NCBI RefSeq assembly: GCF_009646095.1
Contig: NZ_CP045725.1
Location: 2,976,001 to 3,040,000, forward strand
DNA length: 64,000 nucleotides
From: Raineyella fluvialis
GTDB lineage: Bacteria; Actinomycetota; Actinomycetes; Propionibacteriales; Propionibacteriaceae
Reading direction: 5' to 3'
Shown: positions 34,312 through 42,790 of the stretch, one piece after another
Layout: each line of letters begins with the position of its first letter
How positions within the stretch are numbered: position 1 is the stretch's first letter
Program-made: the position numbers and the translations under genes
Notes under the pieces: model-generated
What the model was told of the DNA's origin: nothing
The model's database searches: none
What the model saw: the letters and a program-made list of their open reading frames with translations, nothing else

Positions 34312-35700
34312 CAGCGCCAGGAACATGGCATCGGTCCCGTGCCGGTGCGGCCACAGCTGGGCGAAGCGGTGTCCTCCCCAGGGATCGGTGCGGGCACAGT
34401 CGGGGACCTCGGGCAGGTACGAGGGTGCGTCCAGCAATTCCACGGCGGGGGTGCCGTGCGGGTGTCCGGACAGGGCGTTCCACTCCTCGACCGCGGCCTG
34501 GACGATGTCCTCGGTCTCGGCCTCGTGGGGGGAGCAGGTGACGTACGCAACGACCCCGCCGGGCAGCGTCGAGCGGAGGGCCGTCATGAGCAGTCGGGTC
34601 TGCAGCGGAGCCAACTCGTCGACGTCCTCCGCTTGGTGGCGCCAGCGGGACTCGGGCCGCCGACGCAGCGCGCCCAGACCCGTGCAGGGGGCGTCCAGCA
34701 TGACCCGGGCAAAAGTCTTGGGCGGCCACGCCGGCTGCGTGCCGTCGGCGCAGATGACCCCGACCGGCGGCGTGAACGCCCGAAGACCGCGCGCCACGAG
34801 GTCGGCCCGGTGCTCCTGCAGCTCCGCAGCCAGCAGATCCTCACCGCGTGCACGGGCCAGGCCGGTGAGCAGGGCCGCCTTGCCGCCGGGTCCGGCGCAC
34901 ATGTCCAACCACCGACCGGCCGGCGCGTCGACCCTCGACAGGGCGAGTGCCACCAGCTGCGACCCCTCGTCCTGGACCCCCGCCCGCCCCTCACGGACCA
35001 CGGCGAGGTCCGCGGGATTGCCGTCGAGGACGGCGCCGTACGGCGACCAGCGGGTCGGCGCGGCGCCGGCTTCGACCAGTTCGTCGCGCTCCGCGAGGCC
35101 GGGACGGACCACCAGGGTCGGCCGGGGAGCGACGTTGTCGGCTTCGAGGGCTTCCGCTGCCTCCTCCCCGAGCAGGTCGGCGTACGTCTGGGTGATCCAC
35201 CTGGGGTGATGGGTGCGGACCGACAAGCGGGCGACGCCCGTGAGGTCGGCGGACAGCACGTCGAGCCACTCGTCGAGGTCGCGGGCCGCCACCTTGCGGA
35301 GGATGGCGTTGACCAGGCCCGTCACCCGCTCACCGATCGCGGCGCCGGCCAGGTCGACGGCACTGTCCACGGCGGCCCGGGTCGGGATGCGCATCGACAG
35401 GACCTGGTGCGTGCCCAACCGCAGAACGTCGACGACGGCCGGTTGCAGGGACGAGAGGGGCCGTCCCGCGGCGGCCACGAGAATGGCGTCGTACGTTCCC
35501 TCCAACCGGCCCGTGCCGGCGACGAGCTCGGTGGCCAGCGCGGCGTCCCTGTCATCGAGCCGGCGCCGGTCGAGGATGTCGCTGAGCGCTAGGTTGGCGT
35601 ACGCCCCTGCGGCGTGCACCGAGCGCAACGCATCGAAGGCGGCGCGCCGGGCCGGGTCCACGGGTCGGCGGGGACGTGACCGCGGGGGACGTCGGCTCAT
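34297..35700 (-). CDS. rsmB: 16S rRNA (cytosine-5)-methyltransferase RsmB/Sun family
   Basis: SAM-dependent methyltransferase that modifies a cytosine of 16S rRNA (C967 in E. coli). The 467-residue protein has an Arg/Pro-rich start, an N-terminal NusB-like RNA-binding domain (RRAAFDALRSVHAAGAYANL, RLGTHQVLSMRIPTRAAVD) and a C-terminal catalytic domain with LDMCAGPGGKAALL, DAPCTGLGALRRRPESRW and the second conserved cysteine in YVTCSPHEAETEDIV. It overlaps fmt by 4 bp (ATGA) and follows it in a priA-fmt-rsmB block, here on the minus strand. Its 3' end overlaps the DUF222 gene by 15 bp. Confidence 0.95.
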   Translation of the reverse strand: MSRRPPRSRPRRPVDPARRAAFDALRSVHAAGAYANLALSDILDRRRLDDRDAALATELVAGTGRLEGTYDAILVAAAGRPLSSLQPAVVDVLRLGTHQVLSMRIPTRAAVDSAVDLAGAAIGERVTGLVNAILRKVAARDLDEWLDVLSADLTGVARLSVRTHHPRWITQTYADLLGEEAAEALEADNVAPRPTLVVRPGLAERDELVEAGAAPTRWSPYGAVLDGNPADLAVVREGRAGVQDEGSQLVALALSRVDAPAGRWLDMCAGPGGKAALLTGLARARGEDLLAAELQEHRADLVARGLRAFTPPVGVICADGTQPAWPPKTFARVMLDAPCTGLGALRRRPESRWRHQAEDVDELAPLQTRLLMTALRSTLPGGVVAYVTCSPHEAETEDIVQAAVEEWNALSGHPHGTPAVELLDAPSYLPEVPDCARTDPWGGHRFAQLWPHRHGTDAMFLALLRVL

Positions 35701-36620
35701 CGGTCGAACCGGATCTCGTCGGTGTGCAGACCGCGGGCCCAGTCGATCGCGGCCATCGCCTTCTTGCCGGCCGGCTGCACGCGCAGCAGCTGGAGTTGGC
35801 CTGAGCCGGTGTGCACGTGGACACTGCGCCGGTCCCGCTCGACGAGGCCCGGGTCGGTCGAGGGTCGCTCGCTGGGGGCGACCTCGAGCAGCCGGAACCG
35901 CTGGCCGCCGAGGGTCGTCCAGGCGCCCGGAGCCGGGGTGCAGGCCCTGATCCGGCGGTCGATCTCGTCAACCGGGGCGCTCCAGTCGACGTGGGCGTCC
36001 TCGACCTCCAGCTTGCTCGCGTACGTCCCGCCCTCGGGTGCCTGGTCGGTGAATGTGGCGGTCCCGTCCTCGATCCGGTCCATCGTCTCGGTGAGCAGCG
36101 TGGCGCCGCTCTCGGCGAGGCGCCCCAGCAGGTCACCGGCCGTCTCGTGGGCCCCGATCGGGGTGCGCAGCGTGCCGCAGACGGGCCCCGCATCGAGCTC
36201 CTCGACGATCCGGAAGGTGACCGCGCCGGTCTGCGTCTCACCGTGCAGGATCGCCGACTGGACCGGAGCGGCGCCCCGGTACGCCGGCAGCAGGGAGAAG
36301 TGGAGGTTGACCCACCCGTGGGCCGGGATGTCGAGCAGCGACTGGGGGAGCAGCGCACCGTACGCGACGACGGGGCAGCAGTCCGGGGCGAGGGCCCGCA
36401 GCGCGGCGTGGAAATCCTCGTCGCGTGGCCGGGCCGGCTTGAGAACCGGGATGCCCAGTTCGGCCGCCCGGGCGGCCACGGGGCTGGGGCTCAGTGTGCC
36501 CCCGCGACCGCGGCGAGCGTCGGGGCGGGTCACCACCGCGACGACGTCGTGCCGCGACGCGGCGAGGGCATCGAGGCTCGGCAGGGCGACATCGGGGGTT
36601 CCCGCGAAGACAAGGCGCAC
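35697..36620 (-). CDS. fmt: Methionyl-tRNA formyltransferase
   Basis: Formylates initiator Met-tRNA using 10-formyltetrahydrofolate. The 307-residue product begins RLVFAGTPDVALPSLDALAA and has the catalytic region WVNLHFSLLPAYRGAAPVQS with GAVTFRIVEELDAGPV, and a C-terminal OB-like tRNA-binding domain. Start is GTG at 36620, directly preceded (6 nt) by a TAGACT box, implying its own leaderless promoter in the 15-bp gap after priA. The 3' end overlaps rsmB by 4 bp. Confidence 0.96.
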   Translation of the reverse strand: MRLVFAGTPDVALPSLDALAASRHDVVAVVTRPDARRGRGGTLSPSPVAARAAELGIPVLKPARPRDEDFHAALRALAPDCCPVVAYGALLPQSLLDIPAHGWVNLHFSLLPAYRGAAPVQSAILHGETQTGAVTFRIVEELDAGPVCGTLRTPIGAHETAGDLLGRLAESGATLLTETMDRIEDGTATFTDQAPEGGTYASKLEVEDAHVDWSAPVDEIDRRIRACTPAPGAWTTLGGQRFRLLEVAPSERPSTDPGLVERDRRSVHVHTGSGQLQLLRVQPAGKKAMAAIDWARGLHTDEIRFDR

Positions 36621-36626
36621 CAGCCG

Positions 36627-36632
36627 AGTCTA
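36627..36632 (-). promoter_or_regulatory. -10 box of a leaderless transcript for fmt-rsmB
   Basis: On the minus strand TAGACT is followed by 6 nt and the GTG at 36620. It fits entirely in the 15-bp gap between priA and fmt. Confidence 0.5.
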
Positions 36633-36635
36633 TCC

Positions 36636-38599
36636 TCAGCCGATCTGCTGGGGATCGACGACGATCCGGACGCTGCCCGGGTCCTTGTGCGCCGTCCGCA
36701 GCGACTGGACGTCGCGGACGGCCTCGACGGCGGCGGCGCCGGCGGGCAGGGGAGCGCGCAAGGTGAGGCGCCAGGTGTCGCCCAGGGTGCCGTCCGGTTC
36801 GAGCACCGGTGCCGGCCCCCAGACGTCGACACCCTCGGGCACCAGGAGACCAGCGGCGACTCCCTCGACGCCGACCTGGTCGCCCTCCACGGCGATCAGC
36901 CGCACGGCGGGCGGGAATCCGGCCTCACGCCGGTCCTCCAGCTCACGGGCGGCCAACCCGGCCGGGTCGAGGCGGATCAGTGCCTGGACGGCCGGATGCT
37001 CCGCCGTCCCCACCACGAGGACGGAGCCTCCGTCCTCCCCGGGACGGACGAGCGCGCAGACGTGCAGCCAACGACGCAGGGCCTCCTCACCGGCCCGCAG
37101 GTCCGCGCGCAGCAACGGGGTGTCGGCGTCGAGGAGGACGGCGGCGCTGTAGCCGTCCTCGGCGGCCGGCTCCGCGCCGGGGGTGCAGATGACGAGCGAG
37201 GCGCGGTCGTCGACCGACTGGAGGATGTGTCCGGCGTGGGACTGCCGGATCGGCACCTGGGGGAACGCCCGGCCCAGTTCCTCGGCGATCCGTTCGGCCC
37301 CGACGACGGGCGCGCGCCAGCGCGTGTCTCCACACTCGGGGCAGATCCAGCCCTGCGGGCGGGCTCCGCACAGCCCGCAGATCAGGCCGTCCTCACGCCC
37401 ATGCAGCGGGCCGCCGCAGTCGGCGCAGCGCAGGTGGGAGTGGCACTGCTCGCACACGACGACCACCTGGTAACCGGCACGAGGCGTCTGGACGAGGACC
37501 GGCCCGGAGGCCAGCCCTGCACGGATCAGGTCGAACGCGTCGGGAGGCAGCCGGCCCGCCGGGCTGCCCTCGCGGGGCGCCCGCACCACCGCGGAGACCT
37601 CGCGCTGGTCATGGCCGGCCAGCGCGATCGGGTGCAACCAGCCGCGCTCGATCAGGGACTGGGCCTCGGCGCTGCGGCCGTACCCGGCCAGCAGCAGGGC
37701 GGCACCGGCACGCTGGGCGCGCAGTGCCGCGACCTCGCGGACGTGAGGATAAGGTGCGCGAGGCTCGGCGAGCAGGTCGTTGCCCTCGTCCCACACTCCG
37801 AGGAAGCCCAGATCCTCCACCGGGGCCCAGACGGCGGCGCGCGTGCCGATCACGACCCTGGCCTGGCCCCTGAGTGCGGCGAGGAAGCCGCGATACCGCG
37901 CGGCCGGTCCCGAGTCGGCCGTGAGCGTGACGAATCCGCTGTCGGCGAACGCCCGGCGGCATGCCTCCGCCAGCCGGGTGACGTCCCGGGCGTCGGGCAC
38001 GACGATGACGGCGCCGCGCCCGGCGGCGACGGCGGCTGCCGCGCCGGCCACCAGTCCGGATGCCCAGTCCCCGATCGGGTCGAGGGTCGGGGCGACCTGC
38101 CAGAAGGCTCGGGGGCCACCGCCTCGCCTAATGGCGTCGAGAAAGCCCGGACCGGCCGGATACGCCCCGAGGGGATGGGGCACGCCCTGGGCGCGGCGGG
38201 CGTCGAGCGGAGGCCGGTGCACGGGCTCGGCCGCCTCCGCGGCGGCGTGACGAGGGGGACGGCGAGCCGGACCACGTCGGCGAACGACCCTCCCCAGTGG
38301 TCAGCGACCGCCCGCACCAGCCCGGCGATCTCGGCGGTGAGCACCTGCTCGCCGGACACGACACGGCTCAGCTCGGAGAGTTGGTGCAACGCCGTCCCCG
38401 GGCCCAGGTCGTCGCCGTCGACCCGCTGGACGACGAAGCCGTCGCGCTGCTGGCCGGCGAACGGCACCCGGACCCTGACCCCCGGCCGCGCGGCCGAGGC
38501 CTGGGCCGCGCCGACCCGGTAGTCGAACAGCCTGTCGAGGTGCAGCAACGGCATGTCGACGGCCACGCGAGCCACCGGTTGCTCCACCGTCTCAGTCAT
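36636..38599 (-). CDS. priA: Primosomal protein N' (PriA), helicase-dead type (single-base frameshift)
   Basis: Actinobacterial PriA, thought to help load the replisome at stalled forks. The first frame (38599 downward) holds the 3' DNA-binding domain ([36 protein letters not shown]) up to VVRLAVP; a run of five Cs (38254-38258 on the plus strand; six expected) shifts it, and [20 protein letters not shown] continues one frame over to 36636, total 654 residues. The zinc cysteines are present ([33 protein letters not shown]), but Walker A is missing and the DEAH-like box reads WDEGND, so it should not unwind DNA, as in mycobacterial PriA. Frameshift is probably a sequence error. Confidence 0.88.
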
Positions 38600-38628
38600 G
38601 ACTCGATCCTAGGAGTGCCCTCAGACAC

Positions 38629-38634
38629 TAGACT
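38629..38634 (+). promoter_or_regulatory. -10 box of a leaderless transcript for rpe
   Basis: TAGACT ends 7 nt before the GTG at 38642, in the 42-bp gap diverging from priA. Confidence 0.5.
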
Positions 38635-38641
38635 CTGCCGC

Positions 38642-39319
38642 GTGGGAATCCAGATCACGCCGAGCATCCTTGCCGCAGACTTCGCCAACCTCGACCGTGA
38701 CATCGCGGCGGTGCCCAGTGCGGATGCCATCCACGTCGACGTGATGGACAACCACTTCGTTCCCAACCTCACCATCGGCCTGCCGGTGGTCGAGGCGATC
38801 CGCAAGAGGACGACCCACGACCTCGACCTGCACCTGATGATCGAGGATCCGGACCGGTGGGCGCCGGAGTACGTCGAAGCGGGGGCGCAGTCGGTGAGCT
38901 TCCACGTCGAGGCGGCCGCCGCGCCCGTGCGACTGGCCCGGGAGCTCCGCGCCCTGGGCGCGAAGGCGGCCCTCGGCCTGAAGCCGGCGACCCCGATCGA
39001 GCCGTACGCCGACATCCTCGCCGAGTTCGACAAGATCCTCATCATGACCGTTGAGCCCGGATTCGGCGGCCAGGCGTTCCTCGACATCATGATGCCGAAG
39101 GTCCGCCGCACCCGGGAGCTGATCAAGGGCAGCGGGCGCCAGATCGCCCTGCAGGTCGACGGGGGCATTTCGGAGCGGACGATCGACCAGGCGATCGCCG
39201 CCGGTGCCGACGTCTTCGTCGCCGGATCGGCTGTGTACGGCGCGGACGACCCCGATGCCATGGTCCGCTCCCTGCGGGCCCATGCCGATGCCGAGCTGCA
39301 CCAGAACCACGTGCACTGA
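38642..39319 (+). CDS. rpe: Ribulose-phosphate 3-epimerase
   Basis: Interconverts ribulose 5-phosphate and xylulose 5-phosphate in the pentose phosphate pathway. The 225-residue TIM barrel shows [53 protein letters not shown] and [20 protein letters not shown], covering the metal ligands and phosphate site. The GTG at 38642 is supported by both the family N-terminus and a leaderless -10 box. thrC begins 13 bp after its stop, so the two are probably co-transcribed although functionally unrelated. Confidence 0.97.
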   Translation: MGIQITPSILAADFANLDRDIAAVPSADAIHVDVMDNHFVPNLTIGLPVVEAIRKRTTHDLDLHLMIEDPDRWAPEYVEAGAQSVSFHVEAAAAPVRLARELRALGAKAALGLKPATPIEPYADILAEFDKILIMTVEPGFGGQAFLDIMMPKVRRTRELIKGSGRQIALQVDGGISERTIDQAIAAGADVFVAGSAVYGADDPDAMVRSLRAHADAELHQNHVH

Positions 39320-39332
39320 CCCCAAGGACGAC

Positions 39333-40760
39333 ATGCGATATATCTCCACCCGCGGTGGCGCGGAGCCCCGCACCTTCTGCGACATCCTGCTCGAGGGCCT
39401 GGCGCCGGACGGCGGTCTCTACCTGCCGGAGGAGTACCCGCACGTGACCCCCGAAATCCTGGGGCAGTGGCGTACGGCCCTCGCCGAGCAGGGCTACGCC
39501 GCGCTGGCGTACGAGGTCCTGAGGCTGTTCATCGACGATGTCCCGGCCGAAGATCTCCGCGAGATCTGTGCCCGGACGTACACCGCCGAGGCGTTCGGGA
39601 ACGAGGAGATCGTCTCGATCACCGACCTGGGCGACGACGTCGTGCTCGAGGGGCTGTCGCACGGCCCGACTCTCGCCTTCAAGGACATGGCGATGCAGCT
39701 GCTCGGCGCGCTGTTCGAGTACGAGCTCGGGCGTCGGGGCAAGGAACTCAACGTGCTCGGTGCCACCAGTGGCGACACCGGGTCCGCGGCCGAGTACGCG
39801 ATGCGGGGCCGGCCGGGGATCCGGGTCTTCATGCTGTCGCCGAAGGGCCGGATGAGCGACTTCCAGCGCGCCCAGATGTACACGCTGGACGACGCGAACA
39901 TCCACAACATCGTCATCGACGGGACGTTCGACGACTGCCAGGACCTGATCAAGGCCGTCTCCGCTGATGCCGCCTTCAAGCGCGAGGCCCACATCGGCTC
40001 GGTCAACTCGATCAACTGGGCGCGCCTCGTCGCGCAGGTCGTGTACTACGTCGCCGGCTACCTGCGGGCCACCGCCTCCAACGACGAGGAGGTGTCCTTC
40101 GCGGTGCCGACGGGCAACTTCGGCAACATCTGCGCCGGTCACATCGCCCGTCAGATGGGGCTGCCGATCCGCCACCTGTTGCTCGCCACCAACGAGAACA
40201 ACGTGCTCGAGGAGTTCTTCCGCACCGGTGTCTACCGGCCGCGGAGCTCCCAGGAGACCGTGAAGACGTCGAGTCCCTCGATGGACATCTCCAAGGCGTC
40301 GAACTTCGAGCGGTTCGTCTTCGACCTGGTCGGGCGAGACCCCGAACGGATCCTCGACCTCTTCGCGGCGAAGCTGGTCCGGCTGGGGCAGTTCGACCTC
40401 AGCGATGACCCCGACTTCCCGCGCTGTGGCGAGTGGTACGGCTTCCGTGCGGCGGCCAGCGACCACGGAGACCGGCTGCGGTCCATCCGTGAGGTCTGGG
40501 AGGACCGGGGTCTGCTGATCGACCCGCACACGGCCGACGCGGTCTGCGCCGCCCGGCGCCTGCAACAGCCGGGGGAGCGGATCGTGGTGCTGGAGACCGC
40601 GCAGCCGGTGAAGTTCGCCGAGACGATCCGGGAGGCCCTGGGCCAGGCCCCCGAGGTGCCCGAGGCGTACGCCCACCTCGCCGGGTTGGAACGCCACGTG
40701 GTGGAGCTGCCGCCGGACGTCGACCGGTTGAAGGCCTACATCGCCGGCAACATCGCCTGA
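39333..40760 (+). CDS. thrC: Threonine synthase
   Basis: PLP enzyme converting O-phosphohomoserine to threonine. The 475-residue product starts RYISTRGGAEPRTFCDILLE, typical of the longer (class I) threonine synthases, and has the PLP-lysine motif GPTLAFKDMAMQLLG, GATSGDTGSAAEYAMRG and AVPTGNFGNICAGHIARQMG. The ATG at 39333 follows AAGGA. No thrB or hom is nearby; the gene seems to share the rpe transcript. It converges on the FUSC-like membrane gene. Confidence 0.95.
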   Translation: MRYISTRGGAEPRTFCDILLEGLAPDGGLYLPEEYPHVTPEILGQWRTALAEQGYAALAYEVLRLFIDDVPAEDLREICARTYTAEAFGNEEIVSITDLGDDVVLEGLSHGPTLAFKDMAMQLLGALFEYELGRRGKELNVLGATSGDTGSAAEYAMRGRPGIRVFMLSPKGRMSDFQRAQMYTLDDANIHNIVIDGTFDDCQDLIKAVSADAAFKREAHIGSVNSINWARLVAQVVYYVAGYLRATASNDEEVSFAVPTGNFGNICAGHIARQMGLPIRHLLLATNENNVLEEFFRTGVYRPRSSQETVKTSSPSMDISKASNFERFVFDLVGRDPERILDLFAAKLVRLGQFDLSDDPDFPRCGEWYGFRAAASDHGDRLRSIREVWEDRGLLIDPHTADAVCAARRLQQPGERIVVLETAQPVKFAETIREALGQAPEVPEAYAHLAGLERHVVELPPDVDRLKAYIAGNIA

Positions 40761-40769
40761 GCAGCCACT

Positions 40770-40799
40770 CCGGCGGTCAGGAGCCGGGCGGTCAGGAGT
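40770..40799. repeat. Short tandem-like direct repeat in a convergent gap
   Basis: GGCGGTCAGGAG occurs twice about 16 bp apart after the thrC stop; the second copy contains the stop codon of the opposing gene. CACTCC and GGAGTG flank the pair as an inverted repeat and could form a weak terminator. Confidence 0.3.
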
Positions 40800-41885
40800 G
40801 CTGGCCGCCTGGATGCAGGAAGACCTCGTCGTCGCCTTCGGGGAGTCGTCATCGGCGTGGGTCATGAACGTGAACGCGAGGCTGATCACCACGCCGAAGA
40901 AGGTCTCCCAGCCACGTTCGCTGAGGACCTGCAGCACCGGCTGAGGGTGGACGAGTTGGCCCATCAGCAGTGCCAGCGGGGTGATCGACAGCAGGCCGAG
41001 CGTGTAGTTGCGGATCACGAACAGCTCGGCGGTGGCCTGGAAGACGATGATCCCGAGCACCATCGGCAGCCCCCGCGGGATGAGGACGATGCACACCCCG
41101 GCGACGATCAGCCCGCCGAGGGTCCCGACCAGGCGGTGCAGGGCGCGGTTGACCTGGCGCGAGCTGTCGGGCGCCGCCAGCGGCGCTGCCGCGGCGACCA
41201 TCCCCCAGTACGGGTGACCGATGCCGACGAGCGTGGAAAGGGTGCCGGTGGCCAGGGTGGCGCCGCCCATCCGGACGATATGACGCATCGTCGCGTCGGA
41301 CCGGAAGTGGTCCCAGGCGACGGTGGCCCCAGGCAGTCTCGGCGCGGGACGGTACTCCCGCTCACGGCGCCCGATCATCGAGAGCAGGATCGCGAAGATG
41401 GCCGTCGCGGTGGTGATCACCGCCCCGACGCCGACGCTCGCCCAGCTGGTGTGAGCGGCGTTCGCGCACACGGCGAACCCGAACAGCTGGAAGAGCGGCC
41501 CGGGCGGGCCCCACTTCAGCAGATCGGCCGCCACTGACACCACGGCCGCCAGCGTGGACCCGACGATCACCACGACGAGGTCCCGCTGCGGGTGCATCGA
41601 GGTCATCGTCCCCAGGACGACCGCGATCACCAGGGCGACCGCGGCCTGCGCCTGCATCGACGCGCGGTGACGGCGGGAGATGTTGCGCCCGTAGATGCCG
41701 GTCATCGCCCCGAAGGCGACGAACGGCGCCCACTCGAGGTGCCCGAGGAACCAGATGGTGAGGAGAGGCAGGGACACCGCGCCGCCGGCCCGCAGAGCGG
41801 CGACATGGGCCCGGTTGTGGGGTCCGACGTCGAACAGCCCTTTCAGGGGTCCTGTGACGATCCGCCTCAACGTCCCCTCCGCCAC
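40792..41885 (-). CDS. FUSC-like aromatic-acid exporter family membrane protein (single-base frameshift)
   Basis: A membrane protein of about 364 residues with around ten hydrophobic helices in two sets (LRAGGAVSLPLLTIWFLGHL ... AAVALVIAVVLGTMTS, and MGGATLATGTLSTLVGIGH ... LGGLIVAGVCIVLIP), resembling FUSC/YccS-type permeases. The transported substrate is unknown. The frame stays open past the expected end because one C is missing from a run (plus-strand GGGG at 40840-40843, five expected); restoring it yields a C-terminus DDEVFLHPGGQHS and a stop at 40792. The GTG at 41885 has a strong AGGAAAGGAC ribosome binding site. It lies 16 bp after the PAC2 gene on the same strand. Confidence 0.75.
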
Positions 41886-41901
41886 CGGCCGTCCTTTCCT
41901 G

Positions 41902-42744
41902 TCACGTGTCGTCCCTGCGCCGCAGGAAACGCTCGAACTCCGCGGCGATCGCGTCGCCGCTCGCCTCGGGTTCCTCGGTGGCGTCCTTCTCCGATTCCAG
42001 CATCTGCACGTACTGGGCGATGTCCTCGTCCGCGCGGACCAGCTCGTCCACCCCGTGCTCCCACGCCGCCGTGTCGGCGACGAACGAGGACCAGTCGGCC
42101 CGTAGATCGAGCAGTGCCTCGACCCGGCGGGCCAGCGCCAGCGACGCCTTCGGCTGCGGTGGCTCGGAGACGTAGTGGGGCACGGCCACCCAGAGCGCCG
42201 TCGTGTCGATCGACGCCTCGGCCAAGGCCTGGGTCATCACGCCGGTGATGCCGGTCGGCCCCTCGTACTCGGAGATCTCGACACCCAGCTCGCGGGCATG
42301 GTCGGCGGTCAGCGGCGACCCGGAGACCGGGAACGGCCGGGTGTGAGGGGTGTTGGCCAGCATCGACCCGAGGACGACGGCCCGCTCCACCGCCGCGTCG
42401 TGCAGGATGGCGACGACCCGGGCGCACAGGGTCCGCCAGCGCAGGTTGGGCTCGGGACCGGTCACGGTGATCACGTCGACCTGCGGGAGGTGGGCGACGC
42501 CGATGCTGATCGCCGGCCAGGCCACTTCCCGGGCCCCGTCGTCGTCGATCAGGGCGGTCAGCGGCCGGGTGGTCTGGTAGTCGAACCAGTCCTCCTCGTC
42601 CAGATCCTCCAGGTCCTCCGACGGATAGGTCTGCAGGAGGTGATCGGCGACCGCACTGGCAGCGTCGCCGGCGTCCCCCCAGCCGCCGAACGCCACGAGG
42701 GCGACGGGGGCGGGACGCTCGTTCTCGGCAGAAGCTGACGTCAT
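41902..42744 (-). CDS. PAC2 family protein
   Basis: A 280-residue soluble protein of the PAC2 (proteasome assembly chaperone 2-like) superfamily: an N-terminal VALVAFGGWGDAGDAASAVA, the central ITVTGPEPNLRWRT and the typical GSMLANTPHTRPFPV with GPTGITGVMTQALAEA. In eukaryotes the fold assembles proteasomes; in actinobacteria its role is not established, though the genome has a proteasome locus 7 kb away. The ATG at 42744 is preceded by TAACCT with 7 nt spacing, suggesting a leaderless transcript divergent from metH. Confidence 0.85.
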   Translation of the reverse strand: MTSASAENERPAPVALVAFGGWGDAGDAASAVADHLLQTYPSEDLEDLDEEDWFDYQTTRPLTALIDDDGAREVAWPAISIGVAHLPQVDVITVTGPEPNLRWRTLCARVVAILHDAAVERAVVLGSMLANTPHTRPFPVSGSPLTADHARELGVEISEYEGPTGITGVMTQALAEASIDTTALWVAVPHYVSEPPQPKASLALARRVEALLDLRADWSSFVADTAAWEHGVDELVRADEDIAQYVQMLESEKDATEEPEASGDAIAAEFERFLRRRDDT

Positions 42745-42751
42745 GAGAGGC

Positions 42752-42757
42752 AGGTTA
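42752..42757 (-). promoter_or_regulatory. -10 box of a leaderless transcript for the PAC2 gene
   Basis: On the minus strand TAACCT ends 7 nt before the ATG at 42744; no ribosome binding site lies between. Confidence 0.4.
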
Positions 42758-42776
42758 CCTGCCCGTGCCCAGCACG

Positions 42777-42782
42777 TAGAGT
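42777..42782 (+). promoter_or_regulatory. -10 box of a leaderless transcript for metH
   Basis: TAGAGT ends 8 nt before the GTG at 42791 that begins the conserved part of metH. The two divergent -10 boxes here are only about 19 bp apart. Confidence 0.45.
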
Positions 42783-42790
42783 GTTGCGAT

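Noticed and set aside
39123-41885. A 920-codon frame joining the FUSC-like membrane gene to sequence antisense to thrC
   Set aside because: The membrane protein ends naturally at 40792 if one base is restored; the rest is a shadow of thrC.
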